Source: Methanobacterium veterum (GTDB taxonomy: Archaea; Methanobacteriota; Methanobacteria; Methanobacteriales; Methanobacteriaceae). Taken from it: a DNA stretch of 64,000 bases. Position 1 is the first letter of the stretch; each line of letters opens with the position of its first letter. Shown piece by piece: positions 19,313-29,597 of the stretch. The notes below the pieces were generated by a model. The model was not told the DNA's origin and made no database searches. It saw nothing but the letters and a program-made list of their open reading frames with translations. The translations under genes and the position numbers were made by a program. The stretch spans positions 185,245-249,244 of the forward strand of contig NZ_KN050693.1 in assembly GCF_000745485.1 (NCBI RefSeq), in the 5' to 3' direction.

Positions 19313-20689
19313 TTATTTTGCGTTTTTCATTTCTTGAATGTGTTTTCCTGCCCTTAACTCCATTTCAATTTCTTCAAGAGATTTTCCTTTGGTTTCAGGT
19401 ACAAGGAAATAAACAAAAACCCATGCAATAATTCCAATCGTGCTGTAAAGCCAGAATGTACCGGGGGTTCCGATTAGTTGAATAAGGGATAAAAACGTTA
19501 TTGCCACCACTAAGTTAGTACCCCAGTTAACTATTGTAGCAGTGCTCATTGCACGGCCCCTTATCCTCAGAGGATAAATTTCTGAAATCATTAACCAGAA
19601 AACAGGCCCTAAACCTATGGCAAATGAACCGACATACAGCATTAAGCTTATAACAGCGAGCAAACCTAAAGACGTTGATAATCCGGGTAAAACAAAAGCT
19701 ATCCCTAATATTGCAAGGCTGATTACCATTCCAATAAGGCCAATTAAGAGTAATGGCCTCCTTCCGACTCTGTCTATTAATGAAATCGCTACAATTGTCA
19801 TGATCACGTTTATCATACCAATTCCTGCAGTTGCAAGTATTGAAACAGCAGCCGATTGAAAACCTGCAAATTCAAGGATGGTTGGTGCATAATAAATAAC
19901 TGTGTTAATACCGGTTAACTGTTGAAACGCAGCAAGCCCTATGCCTATTATTAAGGCGGGTCTAACAACTGGATCTAATATTTCTGACCATTTACATTCC
20001 TGTTCACAGACTAGACTTGCTCTAATTTCTTTCATTTCTTCACTTACATTTTTGGTCATTCTTATACGTTCAAGGACAGAGCGTGCTTTGTCAATTCTCC
20101 CTTTACTGTAAAGCCAGCGGGGACTTGGGGGCATTAGATACATACCAATTCCCAGTATGATACTGGGAACTACAGCTAATCCCAGCATCCAGCGCCAACC
20201 TCCACTTGGGGCAAAAGCAAAATCCACAAGGTATGAAATAACTATGCCTACTGTTATGGCGAGCTGATTTAATGATACAAGTGCACCTCTTATGCTAACC
20301 GGTGCAACCTCGGCAATATAAAGCGGAGCAATAAATGATGCTATTCCAATAGCTATGCCTACTACAATCCTACCTGCAATTAAAGCATAAACTTCGGGGG
20401 TTAGTGCAGTGAATATAGCACCTATTCCAAAAATAGTGGCTGCAACTATAACCATTATTCGCCTGCCGTATTTATCAGCTAAGAATCCGCTTATACTTGC
20501 ACCTATTACGGCACCAATAAGTACAGAACTTACAACAATTTCTTGAGCTGTACTGGAAAGTGAAAAAGCATCTCTGATAAATAAGATTGCCCCTGAAATT
20601 ACTCCTGTATCATATCCAAATAACATTCCTCCAATGGCTGTAATTACAGCAGCTATAATTACAAACTGGATGTTTTTCTCCTTAACCAT
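19313..20689 (-). CDS. MFS sugar porter
   Basis: The 458-residue protein has 12 predicted helices and the full set of sugar-porter motifs: GYDTGVISGAI in helix 1, DKYGRR in loop 2-3, a PSPRWLY motif after helix 6, QQLTGINTVIYYAPTI in helix 7, DRVGRRPLL in loop 8-9 and PETKGKSLEEIE at the C-terminus. It should import a hexose, pentose or polyol by proton symport. It is the first gene of an operon with the GH15 enzyme. Hydrogenotrophic methanogens are not known to live on sugars, so this pair was probably acquired from bacteria and may serve storage or osmolyte metabolism. Confidence 0.9.
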   Translation of the reverse strand: MVKEKNIQFVIIAAVITAIGGMLFGYDTGVISGAILFIRDAFSLSSTAQEIVVSSVLIGAVIGASISGFLADKYGRRIMVIVAATIFGIGAIFTALTPEVYALIAGRIVVGIAIGIASFIAPLYIAEVAPVSIRGALVSLNQLAITVGIVISYLVDFAFAPSGGWRWMLGLAVVPSIILGIGMYLMPPSPRWLYSKGRIDKARSVLERIRMTKNVSEEMKEIRASLVCEQECKWSEILDPVVRPALIIGIGLAAFQQLTGINTVIYYAPTILEFAGFQSAAVSILATAGIGMINVIMTIVAISLIDRVGRRPLLLIGLIGMVISLAILGIAFVLPGLSTSLGLLAVISLMLYVGSFAIGLGPVFWLMISEIYPLRIRGRAMSTATIVNWGTNLVVAITFLSLIQLIGTPGTFWLYSTIGIIAWVFVYFLVPETKGKSLEEIEMELRAGKHIQEMKNAK

Positions 20690-21235
20690 TTAAACTACCC
20701 CGTTTAATTACAAAAAATATATTCCATAATTATCATGCTAAAATTATCCAATTTTTACACTAAGTATCTAAATTATACTTCTTGAACTTCTTTAAGGAGT
20801 ATAATTCATTAAAATCAATTAAGTTAAAGTTATGGGAGATTTAGAGTATTCAGCGTTAATAAAATAGTATTTAAGCATTTCCTTAATTGGGAATAGTGAG
20901 TCGCGTTTAACTACAGCTGATTGAATTGACTTTGTAGTATTAATTCAACGCTTTGTATTATGAATTTTAATGTTTAAAAAAGTTTGTCGTAGTATTTAAA
21001 CTAAAATAACTGGTGAAAAATATTTTAGAAGATATTCCTGATTTTTAAGATGTAAATGGACTTCAACTCTCATCTGGCTGCAATTTTCTCATGTTATCTT
21101 TTCTATTTTCAAATTGCTGAAAATAAAACAAATAATTTTATATGTATTATTATTAATGTAATACAGAGATTACTAACTTTCTACATTATTTTCGTATTTC
21201 TATTTAAAGCATAATTGGAAACTTAGGGGTTTAAA
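20690..21235. other. Divergent intergenic region, 546 bases
   Basis: The region holds promoters for the leftward sugar operon and the rightward permease. TTGAATT and AATTCAA near 20925-20950 form a 7-bp inverted repeat with a spacer of about 14 bases, a possible operator. No gene was seen. Confidence 0.4.
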
Positions 21236-22486
21236 ATGTTTGATTTGATACTTGCATGTATAATAGGGGTATTATGTGGTGTTGTAACTGGTTTAATTCC
21301 TGGAATTCATGTTAACACGGTTGGAGCGTTTATTTTTGCTTCATCTTCCTTTCTTTTGGCCTCTTATTCCCCTGAAGTTTTATGTGTATTTTTAATTTCC
21401 ATGGCCATTTCCCACGCCCTTTTAGAATTTATACCTTCCATGTTTCTTGGAGTTCCAGAGGAAGGTACAGTTTTATCAGTTTTACCTGGTCATCAGCTCC
21501 TGCTTGAAGGTAGGGGTAAAGAAGCAGTGAGGTTAGCAGCAGCAGGTGGATTTGGGGCAATTTTAATTACAGTTGTCCTTTTACCCATTTTCATAATGAT
21601 TTTACCTGCAGTTTATGGGCAGATTAAACCTTATATCTGGATTTTACTTGTAATAATTACTATATTCATGTTTATAAGATTGAACAACAACTTAAAGTCG
21701 CTCATTTGGTCAGTTGTTTTATTTTTATTTTCTGGAATTATGGGTTATGTCATGTTGAATTCACCTGTATCGTCTAATGTTTCACTGCTTTGTATTTTTA
21801 CTGGACTTTTCGGTGTAAGCACATTAATTTATAGTTTACAACAGCGTTCATTTGTCCCAACACAAAACAAGTTCCATCATTTTAAAATTAACAGTGATAT
21901 ACTCAAGGGAATTTTTGCAGGTGGAGTTTCGGGGAGCATTCTTGGGTTTTTACCAGGATTTGGGCCTGCACAGGGGAGCCTGATTGCACAAGAACTAATT
22001 GGAGGGGGAGATTTTGAAAACAATAATGAAAGTTTTATCACTGCACTGAGCGGTGTTAACACAGCTGATACATTATTTTCACTTGTAATGATATTTTTGA
22101 TTGGAAATCCGAGGAGTGGGACTGCAGTTTACGTGAAAAACATCCTTGAAAACTTTGATTTTAATCATTTGATATTTTTTGTATTTACAGCGTTAACAGC
22201 AGTCTCAATTTCAGTATTTTTATGTTTAAAATTAGGAGATATTGTAAGCGAGTTAATAGAAAAGATAAATTATAGGAAACTTTTATGCTTTGTGATAATT
22301 TTTATGAGCCTGCTGGTGGTTGGATTTTCATTGTGGTACCATGTAAATCTCTTTTTCATGCTGATTGTGTATTTAACTGCGATTGCGCTTGGTTTGCTTC
22401 CCCATTACCTTGGAGTGAATAAGTCGAACTTGATGGGGGTTTTAATTGTGCCGGCTATTGCAGTTTACTTTAATTTGGGATTTTAA
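21236..22486 (+). CDS. TctA-like permease (archaeal tripartite tricarboxylate transporter family)
   Basis: The 416-residue membrane protein has two half-repeats, each with a glycine/proline signature: [10 protein letters not shown] near residue 21 and [12 protein letters not shown] near 237. About ten hydrophobic segments are seen. This is the PF01970 (TctA, former DUF112) family. Bacterial members import carboxylates together with TctB and a periplasmic TctC. Archaeal members like this one occur without partners, and none is encoded nearby, so the substrate and mechanism are unknown. The gene is monocistronic, with a long AT-rich leader. Confidence 0.85.
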   Translation: MFDLILACIIGVLCGVVTGLIPGIHVNTVGAFIFASSSFLLASYSPEVLCVFLISMAISHALLEFIPSMFLGVPEEGTVLSVLPGHQLLLEGRGKEAVRLAAAGGFGAILITVVLLPIFIMILPAVYGQIKPYIWILLVIITIFMFIRLNNNLKSLIWSVVLFLFSGIMGYVMLNSPVSSNVSLLCIFTGLFGVSTLIYSLQQRSFVPTQNKFHHFKINSDILKGIFAGGVSGSILGFLPGFGPAQGSLIAQELIGGGDFENNNESFITALSGVNTADTLFSLVMIFLIGNPRSGTAVYVKNILENFDFNHLIFFVFTALTAVSISVFLCLKLGDIVSELIEKINYRKLLCFVIIFMSLLVVGFSLWYHVNLFFMLIVYLTAIALGLLPHYLGVNKSNLMGVLIVPAIAVYFNLGF

Positions 22487-22784
22487 ATCATTGATATAAT
22501 TTTTAATGAGTTTAGAAAATATAATAAATATCATGTACTTTAGAATAGTACTATTTTTTTTACGCTCATGCCCAGAATGTTGTGTAAATAATATCGCTTC
22601 ATTTTCATGTGATTACTAGTTAAGTAAATCATATTTTTTTAAGATAAATCCCATATAATCAATTAAAAATTACAATTTAACATAAAGTATAACTCATGCA
22701 CAGGATCATGGACATGAGCGTTTTTTTTTATTTTGTAATGGTAAAAATGGGATTAAAAATATCAAATAGAAATGTGATGAATTA
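22487..22784. other. Intergenic region with inverted CGCTCATG repeats
   Basis: CGCTCATG (22563-22570) and CATGAGCG (22713-22720) are an inverted pair. A local hairpin CTCATG/CATGAG (22693-22718) is followed by nine T residues, which looks like a terminator. No gene is seen before the PAP2 remnant. Confidence 0.4.
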
Positions 22785-23083
22785 ATGGATGATACTGATT
22801 TTGAAGAAAAATTTTCTAATGGGAATTTATTAGTACCCTTTCTAGTTTTCGTTTCCACATTCCCTTCAGGACAGACAGCAACTTCATTTGCTGCTGCTGC
22901 AATAATAAGGCTAAAATATCAAACATAGAGTATACTGGTTTATATATCTTATAAACATCTTTAATGAGATTTCCTCTGATTTAGGTAGGTATACATTATC
23001 CTCTAGATGTTATTTCCGGAGCCATTATAGAAAATTATAAGTGCATTAACTATCTTGAAATATCACGAAAGAATATTAAATAA
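22785..23083 (+). pseudogene. Remnant of a PAP2-family phosphatase
   Basis: From ATG 22785 one frame reads a short hydrophobic stretch and then FPSGQTATSFAAAAII, the second PAP2 phosphatase motif (SFPSGHTA) with the key His changed to Gln. That frame stops at TAG. From 22985, in another frame, the sequence reads VGIHYPLDVISGAII, the third PAP2 motif with its catalytic His and Asp, ending at TAA 23083. The two motifs are closer together than in an intact enzyme, and an in-frame TAG lies just upstream of the second. The gene is therefore broken by frameshift, deletion and point change, and its N-terminal helices are missing. Confidence 0.75.
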
Positions 23084-23134
23084 TAAAATAGCTCCACTTA
23101 TTGATGTTAAAAAGAGATTAGATTTAATTATTGA

Positions 23135-23788
23135 TTAATAAGTCAATCTTCTTGTTTTAATGTATCCGCCTATAAGTCCACATACCCCTCCATTAATAAT
23201 TCCTAATATCAAATATAGTATTATATAGAGGAAAGAGCCTGTAAAAAGACTTCCTAAAAAGAAGGATACCGCACCGGTGATTACTGCATTTTTAGTTCCA
23301 GTTATCATGTTTTCAGATAAGTAACCAATAATCACCAATATTAGAAATGGTATGAGTGTAAAGATACCGCTTGTAAAGGTTAATATTAGAGTTATTGCTA
23401 TTGTTGATGGTACTACTAAAATCCACCAGATATTATGGAAATTAAGCTCATTTAATATGGAATTTATAAAACCTGCATGCATGCCAGGAGGACTTCTATG
23501 CATTCTGTGTTGAGCATTGTAGATATGTCTTCCAATGTTTTTATAATAAAATTGATTTAATCGGTTTTTTATATCTGCTGGAAATGAAAATATCTTGTTT
23601 TTGAGAATTTCTTTTTTTGCAGGTTTTTTTCTAAGTGAAACTTGTTTCCATCGGGGATCTATGATATCTAAATTTTCAACATATCTTAATTTACCACTAC
23701 AATTGCATTTATGGGCAAAATCTTTTGCAGACTCACCATGTTGTAATTTATAATAGCTCTTGCATTTATTGCAGATTAAATAGCCCAT
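23135..23788 (-). CDS. Membrane protein with N-terminal zinc-ribbon-like segment
   Basis: The 217-residue protein begins with [20 protein letters not shown] and a later CNCSG, giving two pairs of cysteines that could bind zinc. A basic linker follows, then about four hydrophobic helices rich in glycine in the last 100 residues ([36 protein letters not shown]). GGGGGTATTAA precedes the ATG. Proteins of this layout are frequent in Methanobacterium and are uncharacterised. It is transcribed toward the PAP2 remnant and has no operon partner. Confidence 0.75.
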   Translation of the reverse strand: MGYLICNKCKSYYKLQHGESAKDFAHKCNCSGKLRYVENLDIIDPRWKQVSLRKKPAKKEILKNKIFSFPADIKNRLNQFYYKNIGRHIYNAQHRMHRSPPGMHAGFINSILNELNFHNIWWILVVPSTIAITLILTFTSGIFTLIPFLILVIIGYLSENMITGTKNAVITGAVSFFLGSLFTGSFLYIILYLILGIINGGVCGLIGGYIKTRRLTY

Positions 23789-23950
23789 TTAATACCCCCA
23801 TTGAAAATCTTTTAATAATTCATGAAAAGTAGTTTGATATTTGTAATTAAAAGTTTATATTCCAATTCCATTATTAACTCTTCCCATTTTTGTACTTAGC
23901 GCGTTATATCGAAATTAGAATAAGTTAAAAATAAGTCAAAATTATTTATT

Positions 23951-24301
23951 TCAGGGAGCATTACTTTGAGAATTACAAACAGGCCCATACGTATTTATAA
24001 GCACATTTTTCAACAGTTTCCTATCTTCCAAAGTAGAATTAGGCATCACATGCGCACCGATATAAACATTACTTTTAAAACCAGCTTCTTTAAACCAGCA
24101 TTCATATTTGGGATGATCAAGACCAGATTCAAGCCCTGAAAACTCCTTTGACTCACAGATATAAATGAGCTGGTAACTTTCAGGTTCATTTTTAGGGTCT
24201 GGCTTCATTAAGATGGCATAAATTGCGGGAAAGTTCAGTGGATCCCAATCTTTAAGGAGATGGGGGCCGTCAAATACTCTGTTGCCTATTTCTATGCTCA
24301 T
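23951..24301 (-). CDS. Small GIY-YIG-like protein
   Basis: The 116-residue product shows the strand pattern of a GIY-YIG nuclease-like fold: AIYAILMKP, LIYICESKEF in place of YIG, HPKYECWFKEAG, then an Arg (EDRKLL) and a terminal NTYGPVCN. The core GIY and YIG are altered, so nuclease activity is uncertain. It starts with ATG behind GAGGGACTAAT. It lies 24 bases downstream of the methyltransferase gene and is probably co-transcribed with it. The role is unknown. Confidence 0.65.
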   Translation of the reverse strand: MSIEIGNRVFDGPHLLKDWDPLNFPAIYAILMKPDPKNEPESYQLIYICESKEFSGLESGLDHPKYECWFKEAGFKSNVYIGAHVMPNSTLEDRKLLKNVLINTYGPVCNSQSNAP

Positions 24302-24324
24302 ATTAGTCCCTCATTAATTAAAAT

Positions 24325-25305
24325 TTAAATTATAACCACTTCTTTACCTAATCTGCCAGCCGCTTCCACAAATTCAGCGGTGTCAACACCAGGAAACGCG
24401 TCAATGATGCAGATATCAAACTTTTTATCTAGAACGTTCTCTAACTGCCTTATATCTAAAGAAATGACCTTAAATTTTTCCCCCTCTGCAATTACATCTT
24501 CATCAGGATTCCATTTTTCCACTGGAAATCCATTTGTTTCCAGGTTAACTGCAGCCATTACTACAGCGGGGAGCCATATATCGTTAAAAACAACTTCTTT
24601 CGCTCCTGCCTTAAGACAGGTAATGCCAAGTGTTCCAGGCCCGCAGGTGCAGTCCAAAACAGAAGGGGCATCATATTTTTCTAAAACTTTCTGCAGGATT
24701 TCAATTTTGGGAGATTTGACCTGTGGAAATTCTATATGTATTTTTCCCTGGTATTTATGGATGCATAATGTTCCGTAGGGTGTCTGAACAATATCACACC
24801 GCATATCACATCCTGCTAGAAGTTCATACACATTTGGGCTGCGATCAGAGTCTTTTATCCCTGCAGTTTCCCTTATATTTCCTTTAAGAACTCCTTTGAC
24901 TTCACGAACTTCTTTTACTATCCTTTGAGCGCATTTTTCATTTACTTCGTCTGATAATATTACCAGAGAATTTTCTGGTAGATATGGGGCTGAATTCAGG
25001 GGATATGCGGGGGTTATAATTGGAACGCATGTATCTCTTAATGTAGACCTTTCATCTTTTATTCCCTCATCAATCATTATTTTCATGACATGTGCAATTA
25101 CAATATCGAGGTGTCTCCTGCCGCAATCACAAAGTCCAAAAGTTGTATTAATTTTGCCTATATCGATTTGGCTGGCTAATGGTGAAAATTTCTTTAAGTT
25201 CCATGTTTTACAGAGGGTACATGCCCTGTAAAATGATTCAATATCTTTTAAAACCGTTGAAGCGGGTTGTATGCATGCATCCCCACACCTACACTGTGTT
25301 TCCAT
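24325..25305 (-). CDS. SAM-dependent methyltransferase, methanogen-conserved
   Basis: The 326-residue protein has a Cys-rich N-terminus (CRCGDAC, CTLC, CDCGRRH) that may hold a metal, then a class I methyltransferase core with motif I VLDCTCGPGTLGITCLKAGA near 215 and an acidic FNDIW motif after strand 2. The substrate is not identifiable. The start codon is only about 25 bases from a TATA-like block shared with the divergent secretion ATPase, so its mRNA may be leaderless. The GIY-YIG-like gene follows 24 bases downstream. Confidence 0.75.
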   Translation of the reverse strand: METQCRCGDACIQPASTVLKDIESFYRACTLCKTWNLKKFSPLASQIDIGKINTTFGLCDCGRRHLDIVIAHVMKIMIDEGIKDERSTLRDTCVPIITPAYPLNSAPYLPENSLVILSDEVNEKCAQRIVKEVREVKGVLKGNIRETAGIKDSDRSPNVYELLAGCDMRCDIVQTPYGTLCIHKYQGKIHIEFPQVKSPKIEILQKVLEKYDAPSVLDCTCGPGTLGITCLKAGAKEVVFNDIWLPAVVMAAVNLETNGFPVEKWNPDEDVIAEGEKFKVISLDIRQLENVLDKKFDICIIDAFPGVDTAEFVEAAGRLGKEVVII

Positions 25306-25326
25306 ATACTTAAATATTGGATAGGC

Positions 25327-25337
25327 TATATAAATAC
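25327..25337 (+). promoter_or_regulatory. Shared TATA-like block between divergent genes
   Basis: TATATAAATAC lies in a spacer of fewer than 60 bases between the methyltransferase and the secretion ATPase and can be read as a TATA box on either strand. Its distance to each start codon (about 25 bases) suggests very short or absent leaders. Confidence 0.4.
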
Positions 25338-25362
25338 GTAGCTATAGGGTATCGTGAGGCAT

Positions 25363-27237
25363 ATGAAAAATAAGCGGAAAGAAATACTCAGGGATCTTTT
25401 AGGGGAATTTGGTTCCAGTGATGATTTTAACAAGGACGATGATGAACGGGAAAATGAAGTAACCGAAGAACCAGTTAAAAGGCAAGAATACGAACCAATG
25501 CAGACCGAACACAGAAAAGAAAGGCCAGATTTGTTGGAAAAGTCAGAATATGCAGAAGATAGATCTCAAAAACAGAATTTGATGGGAAGATCAGAATATG
25601 CAGAGGACAAATCTGAAAGTCAAGATGTGGCCGGACGATCTGATTATCTAGAAGATAGATCTGAACATAAAAGAAGATCTTTTTTTGATGATGATGACGA
25701 GGGGTTCAAACTGGACAATATAATGGGAGGCTCCGTAAGCAAATCTGATTCAAGTAGAATGTTTAAAGAGCCTGCAGAAAAAACCGCTGAAAAGCCAAAA
25801 AGACGCCCTAAAAAGATGAAAAAGACCTCAAGCGGGATAAAAGCCGAAATAATAGAAGACGGATTAATTCCTCTTTACAACGTTTCTGTTCCTAAATTTA
25901 CTGAAAGGGAAAGGCAGCTGCTCAATGAGATTCGTGAAAAGCTGGTTGAAGTTGCTGTTTCTCAAGGTGACAATTTCAAAGTTAATGAAGAGTCATTTGC
26001 AGGTGAAGTTAAAGAATTCCTGAAAATGAAGGGAGTAAGGGACACCGATAAACTTGCAGCACAAATATCTCAGGAAATGCTGGGGTATGGTGAACTGGAT
26101 CCTATGATTAAAGATGATGATCTGGAAGAAATAATGGTAATTGGAACAGGCAACCCTGTGTTTGTCTACCACCGAAAACTGGGAATGATGCAGACAAATG
26201 TCGTTTTTGATGATGATACTGATATTAAAGCGATTATAGATGTTATTGCAAGGCAGGTAAACCGTAGAATAGACCAGCAAACACCTATTCTGGATGCAAG
26301 GTTAGAAGATGGTTCCAGGGTAAATGCAACCATCCCGCCGGTATCTGCAGATGGTTCCTCCCTAACTATACGAAAATTCCGTAAAGATCCATTAACTGTT
26401 ATTGATTTAATTAACTTTAAAACCATGTCCTCTCATTTAGCAGGATTTTTATGGGTTTGTGTTGATGGGCTTGGAGTTAAGCCATGTAACGCAATTATAG
26501 CTGGAGGTACTGGTTCTGGTAAAACCACAACGTTGAACACAGTAACTTCATTTACCCCTCCTCGTGAGAGAATAATCACTATAGAAGATACATTAGAGCT
26601 GCAGCTACCTCACGCCCACGTTTTGCGTATGGAAACCCGCCCACCTAACATTGAGGGAAAAGGGGAACTGAACATGGATCACCTGGTTAAAAACTCCCTC
26701 AGGCAGAGGCCGGACAGGGTAATTGTGGGAGAAGTAAGGGGTGGTGAAGCGATAACTCTTTTCACTGCTTTAAACACTGGACACTCTGGATTTGGTACAC
26801 TTCACGCTAATACTGCGCGTGAAACAATAACAAGACTTATAAATCCTCCAATGAATGTTCCAAATATTATGATACCTGCTTTGGACTTTATAATAATGCA
26901 GAATAGGATGTATCGGCCTGAAGGAGGGTCTATAAGGAGAATAACTGAAGTTGCAGAAGTTGTAGGTATGGAAGAAGGTAATGTGCAGCTGAACAGAGTA
27001 TTTGAATGGAACAACATGGTTGATAAAGTGGAATATGTTGGTATTGCAAGCCAGACACTAAGGGAAATGGCTGAACTTCGTGGAATAACCATCACTGAAA
27101 TTGAAGAGGAAATTGAAAAGAGAAGGTTAGTACTGGAGTACATGGGAGATAACAACATTAGATCCATTACAGAAGTTGGGGAATGGATCAGTGACTATTA
27201 TAGAGACCCTGATGAAGTTTTAGATAAGATATTATAG
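25363..27237 (+). CDS. Type II/IV secretion system ATPase (TadA/PilB-like), archaeal type IV pilus
   Basis: The 624-residue protein has a charged, repetitive N-terminus (about 1-160, with repeated SEYAEDxS motifs), then the secretion ATPase domain. Walker A is [12 protein letters not shown] near 387, the Asp box [11 protein letters not shown], the Walker B-type [11 protein letters not shown] and the His box [13 protein letters not shown]. It powers assembly of a pilus-like filament. The GTG at 25354 also fits the frame, but the ATG at 25363 with GTGAGG just upstream is preferred. The platform gene follows 22 bases downstream. No pilin or prepilin peptidase is nearby. Confidence 0.92.
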   Translation: MKNKRKEILRDLLGEFGSSDDFNKDDDERENEVTEEPVKRQEYEPMQTEHRKERPDLLEKSEYAEDRSQKQNLMGRSEYAEDKSESQDVAGRSDYLEDRSEHKRRSFFDDDDEGFKLDNIMGGSVSKSDSSRMFKEPAEKTAEKPKRRPKKMKKTSSGIKAEIIEDGLIPLYNVSVPKFTERERQLLNEIREKLVEVAVSQGDNFKVNEESFAGEVKEFLKMKGVRDTDKLAAQISQEMLGYGELDPMIKDDDLEEIMVIGTGNPVFVYHRKLGMMQTNVVFDDDTDIKAIIDVIARQVNRRIDQQTPILDARLEDGSRVNATIPPVSADGSSLTIRKFRKDPLTVIDLINFKTMSSHLAGFLWVCVDGLGVKPCNAIIAGGTGSGKTTTLNTVTSFTPPRERIITIEDTLELQLPHAHVLRMETRPPNIEGKGELNMDHLVKNSLRQRPDRVIVGEVRGGEAITLFTALNTGHSGFGTLHANTARETITRLINPPMNVPNIMIPALDFIIMQNRMYRPEGGSIRRITEVAEVVGMEEGNVQLNRVFEWNNMVDKVEYVGIASQTLREMAELRGITITEIEEEIEKRRLVLEYMGDNNIRSITEVGEWISDYYRDPDEVLDKIL

Positions 27238-27259
27238 ATAATGGCGATGTGGTGATAGA

Positions 27260-28333
27260 ATGGCTTTTGATGGCCTTAAAAAAATCTTCGACATACTCGG
27301 CGGAGCTACGATTGACTCAAGTAAAAAGGTAGGAGAGGGCGTACAGGTACCTGTAAGTAAGCTAAACGATATGAGAGCAAAGTCCCGATCAGGACTTGGA
27401 TCTCGAAGTCTTGGATCTAGGGGGCTTGGATCTTTAAATAAGGAGTCTCCCCGTGTTATAGAACGGATGAAAATGGATAAAGATGAGATTCAGATGTTTA
27501 AGGAACTCATCGATAAAAAATATGAACGAGCTGATAAACCTAAAGAAGATAAGGCTCAAAGGGATGCATATCAGAAGGCATCACTTGAAGAACTTCTTAA
27601 AGAAGAAGAAAAAGAAGGTATAGACCCTAAATTAATTATGGGAATGGGTGCAGTATCATTTGTTTTAATCCTGGTTATAATGACCGTTCTTGGATTTGGA
27701 ATCGAGATAGGTCTTGTATTTGGAATGTTGATATTTTTAATGTCTGTTATGATCATTTTCCTGCCTAAAATGCAGAAAGGGAAAAAGTCAAATGAAGCAT
27801 CAAGAGAACTGCCATATGCTTTAAGGCAGATGGCAACTGAACTTCGTGCAGGACTTGGTCTTCATGAAAGTATGAGATCTGTAGCTTTATCTGGATATGG
27901 TCCACTTTCTGAAGAATTTGCACGAACATTAGAGGAAATTAAGTATGGGGAAACAACCGAAAATGCATTAATGGATATGAGCGAACGGATAGACTCTGAT
28001 GGGATGAAAAGAGCAGTTCATCAGATAACCCGAACTTTAGCAAGTGGTGGGGATCTTTCAAGGACGCTCAATGTTATAGCAGAAGATGTAGCCTATGAAA
28101 TGAGAATGAAACTGAAGGATTATGCTCAAAAATTAAATTCATTCACTATGATATACATGTTTGTCGCTATACTTGGACCTGTAATTCTTATGATCATGCT
28201 GATTGCAGCATCAACTGTTATGGGCGGCAGTATGTTCCCTCCAGTGGTTCTTTTAATCTTATACCTGTTCCTTTTCCCACTGATCGTTGGATTTTTAGCA
28301 TTTATGATTAAAAGGCTGGAACCGCAAATATAA
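27260..28333 (+). CDS. Type II secretion platform protein (TadC/GspF-like)
   Basis: The 357-residue membrane protein partners the upstream ATPase. After a Ser/Arg/Gly-rich N-terminus ([17 protein letters not shown]) come two helices near 125-170, a cytosolic GspF domain ([19 protein letters not shown], then [17 protein letters not shown]) and two to three C-terminal helices. The platform anchors the ATPase and guides pilin insertion. GGTGATAGA precedes the ATG. The archaeal arrangement with one ATPase and one platform protein is minimal; other parts must be elsewhere. Confidence 0.88.
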   Translation: MAFDGLKKIFDILGGATIDSSKKVGEGVQVPVSKLNDMRAKSRSGLGSRSLGSRGLGSLNKESPRVIERMKMDKDEIQMFKELIDKKYERADKPKEDKAQRDAYQKASLEELLKEEEKEGIDPKLIMGMGAVSFVLILVIMTVLGFGIEIGLVFGMLIFLMSVMIIFLPKMQKGKKSNEASRELPYALRQMATELRAGLGLHESMRSVALSGYGPLSEEFARTLEEIKYGETTENALMDMSERIDSDGMKRAVHQITRTLASGGDLSRTLNVIAEDVAYEMRMKLKDYAQKLNSFTMIYMFVAILGPVILMIMLIAASTVMGGSMFPPVVLLILYLFLFPLIVGFLAFMIKRLEPQI

Positions 28334-28472
28334 ATTAACTTCTATTTTTTTTTATTTTAAACTAAAGTAGTCAGTAATTGGTTTGAGATATATTAGATTG
28401 CTAAACAATTTCTGATAATGAAGTGTTTTTAAACTATATCTTGTTAATTTCATTAAAAATAGTAAAAATAAG

Positions 28473-29270
28473 TTACACAATTAAAAAAAAGTGGGCAATT
28501 TCAAGGCATATTACCAGTGCTACAGTTATCCCTGTGAAAACATACTCTTTTGAACCTATCTTATTGTTTCCATCATTGTAAAGCTGGGATTTATCGGAAT
28601 ATCCCCTGCTTACCATGCTAAGGTAAACAGTTTCACCACGTTCATAAGCCCTTAAAAACATCATCATTATGGTGTAACCAATTTGTTTCATTCTCCACAT
28701 GTATGGTGTTTTTTTGTTAAATATGTCAAAGTTTCGGGTTGTCTGTGCGTTTCTTATTGCGTCTAATTCATCAAAGAACATGAACAAAAATCTGATCATA
28801 AGGCTGAATATCATTGCAAATTCTTTGGGCATACCTAACTTCCTGAAGGATTGCACTACCTCCTGCATGGGACTTATGGATGATAAAAGCACAATTGCAG
28901 TTAGAGAAACAATAAGGCGGGACATTAACAGTATTCCAAATGTTAAACCTTCATAAGTAACGTTGATGCCAAACGGCAGAGCATACATTACATTACCTGG
29001 ATGTATGAATGGTTGAAATACTATAATCAAACCTCCAAATGGCAAAAGTAACAATACTCTCTTTAAAGTGGTTTTAAATGAGATTTGAGACAGGTAAATC
29101 AATAATAAAAGATAAACTTCAAGTAAAACAAGAATCATGGGTTCTGTAGTGTAAACCGCATAAATTGTAATGAACACCAGTATCACTAATTTGATTCGCC
29201 CATCTAACAGATGAAGAAAACTTTCCTTCATAGTTTCATTTTCTAAATTGAGAATTGAATTGGTGTTCAT
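28473..29270 (-). CDS. cbiQ: Cobalt/nickel ECF transporter, transmembrane T component
   Basis: The 265-residue protein has five to six helices and the EcfT signature: LRAYERGETVYLSMVSRGY near 200-225, where the Ala-Arg-Gly motifs couple to the ATPase, and VVQSFRKLGMPKEFAMIFSLMIR. It is the third gene after the S component and its small partner, all on the minus strand. GGAGATAGATCA precedes the ATG. The expected ATPase gene (cbiO) should follow but is absent; the next gene on that side runs in the opposite direction. Confidence 0.9.
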   Translation of the reverse strand: MNTNSILNLENETMKESFLHLLDGRIKLVILVFITIYAVYTTEPMILVLLEVYLLLLIYLSQISFKTTLKRVLLLLPFGGLIIVFQPFIHPGNVMYALPFGINVTYEGLTFGILLMSRLIVSLTAIVLLSSISPMQEVVQSFRKLGMPKEFAMIFSLMIRFLFMFFDELDAIRNAQTTRNFDIFNKKTPYMWRMKQIGYTIMMMFLRAYERGETVYLSMVSRGYSDKSQLYNDGNNKIGSKEYVFTGITVALVICLEIAHFFLIV

Positions 29271-29291
29271 TGATCTATCTCCTGAAAATAT

Positions 29292-29597
29292 TTATTCCAA
29301 TGATTCTGGTTTTCTTCTTCGCAATAAAACTGCTGCAACGTATGCGATTGCTAAAGTTATCAAAATACCTATAATTAATGCTATTGCTCCACCGTAAGGA
29401 TTGTCTTCCCCTAAAAGAGGTATCGTGTAGTCTGACATTGGTGCGTTGTAGCTGTTTGACTCCTGGGTAGTGGATATGTCTTCTGCGGTTTTTTCTAGCC
29501 CGTCAGGGTTGCTTGAAGCTATAAATGGTGCTAGAACTGCAATTATTATGCAGATTGCTAAACCTGCCATGACAAATTTTTTATCTTTTGGGCTCAT
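29292..29597 (-). CDS. cbiN: PDGLE-domain small subunit of the Co/Ni transporter (CbiN-like)
   Basis: The 101-residue protein has one N-terminal and one C-terminal helix and the [12 protein letters not shown] motif that defines the PDGLE family. It is the accessory component that works with CbiM/NikM. Its ATG overlaps the cbiM stop region by four bases, which implies translational coupling. CbiQ begins 21 bases downstream. Whether the system takes nickel or cobalt cannot be decided from this subunit. Confidence 0.88.
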   Translation of the reverse strand: MSPKDKKFVMAGLAICIIIAVLAPFIASSNPDGLEKTAEDISTTQESNSYNAPMSDYTIPLLGEDNPYGGAIALIIGILITLAIAYVAAVLLRRRKPESLE

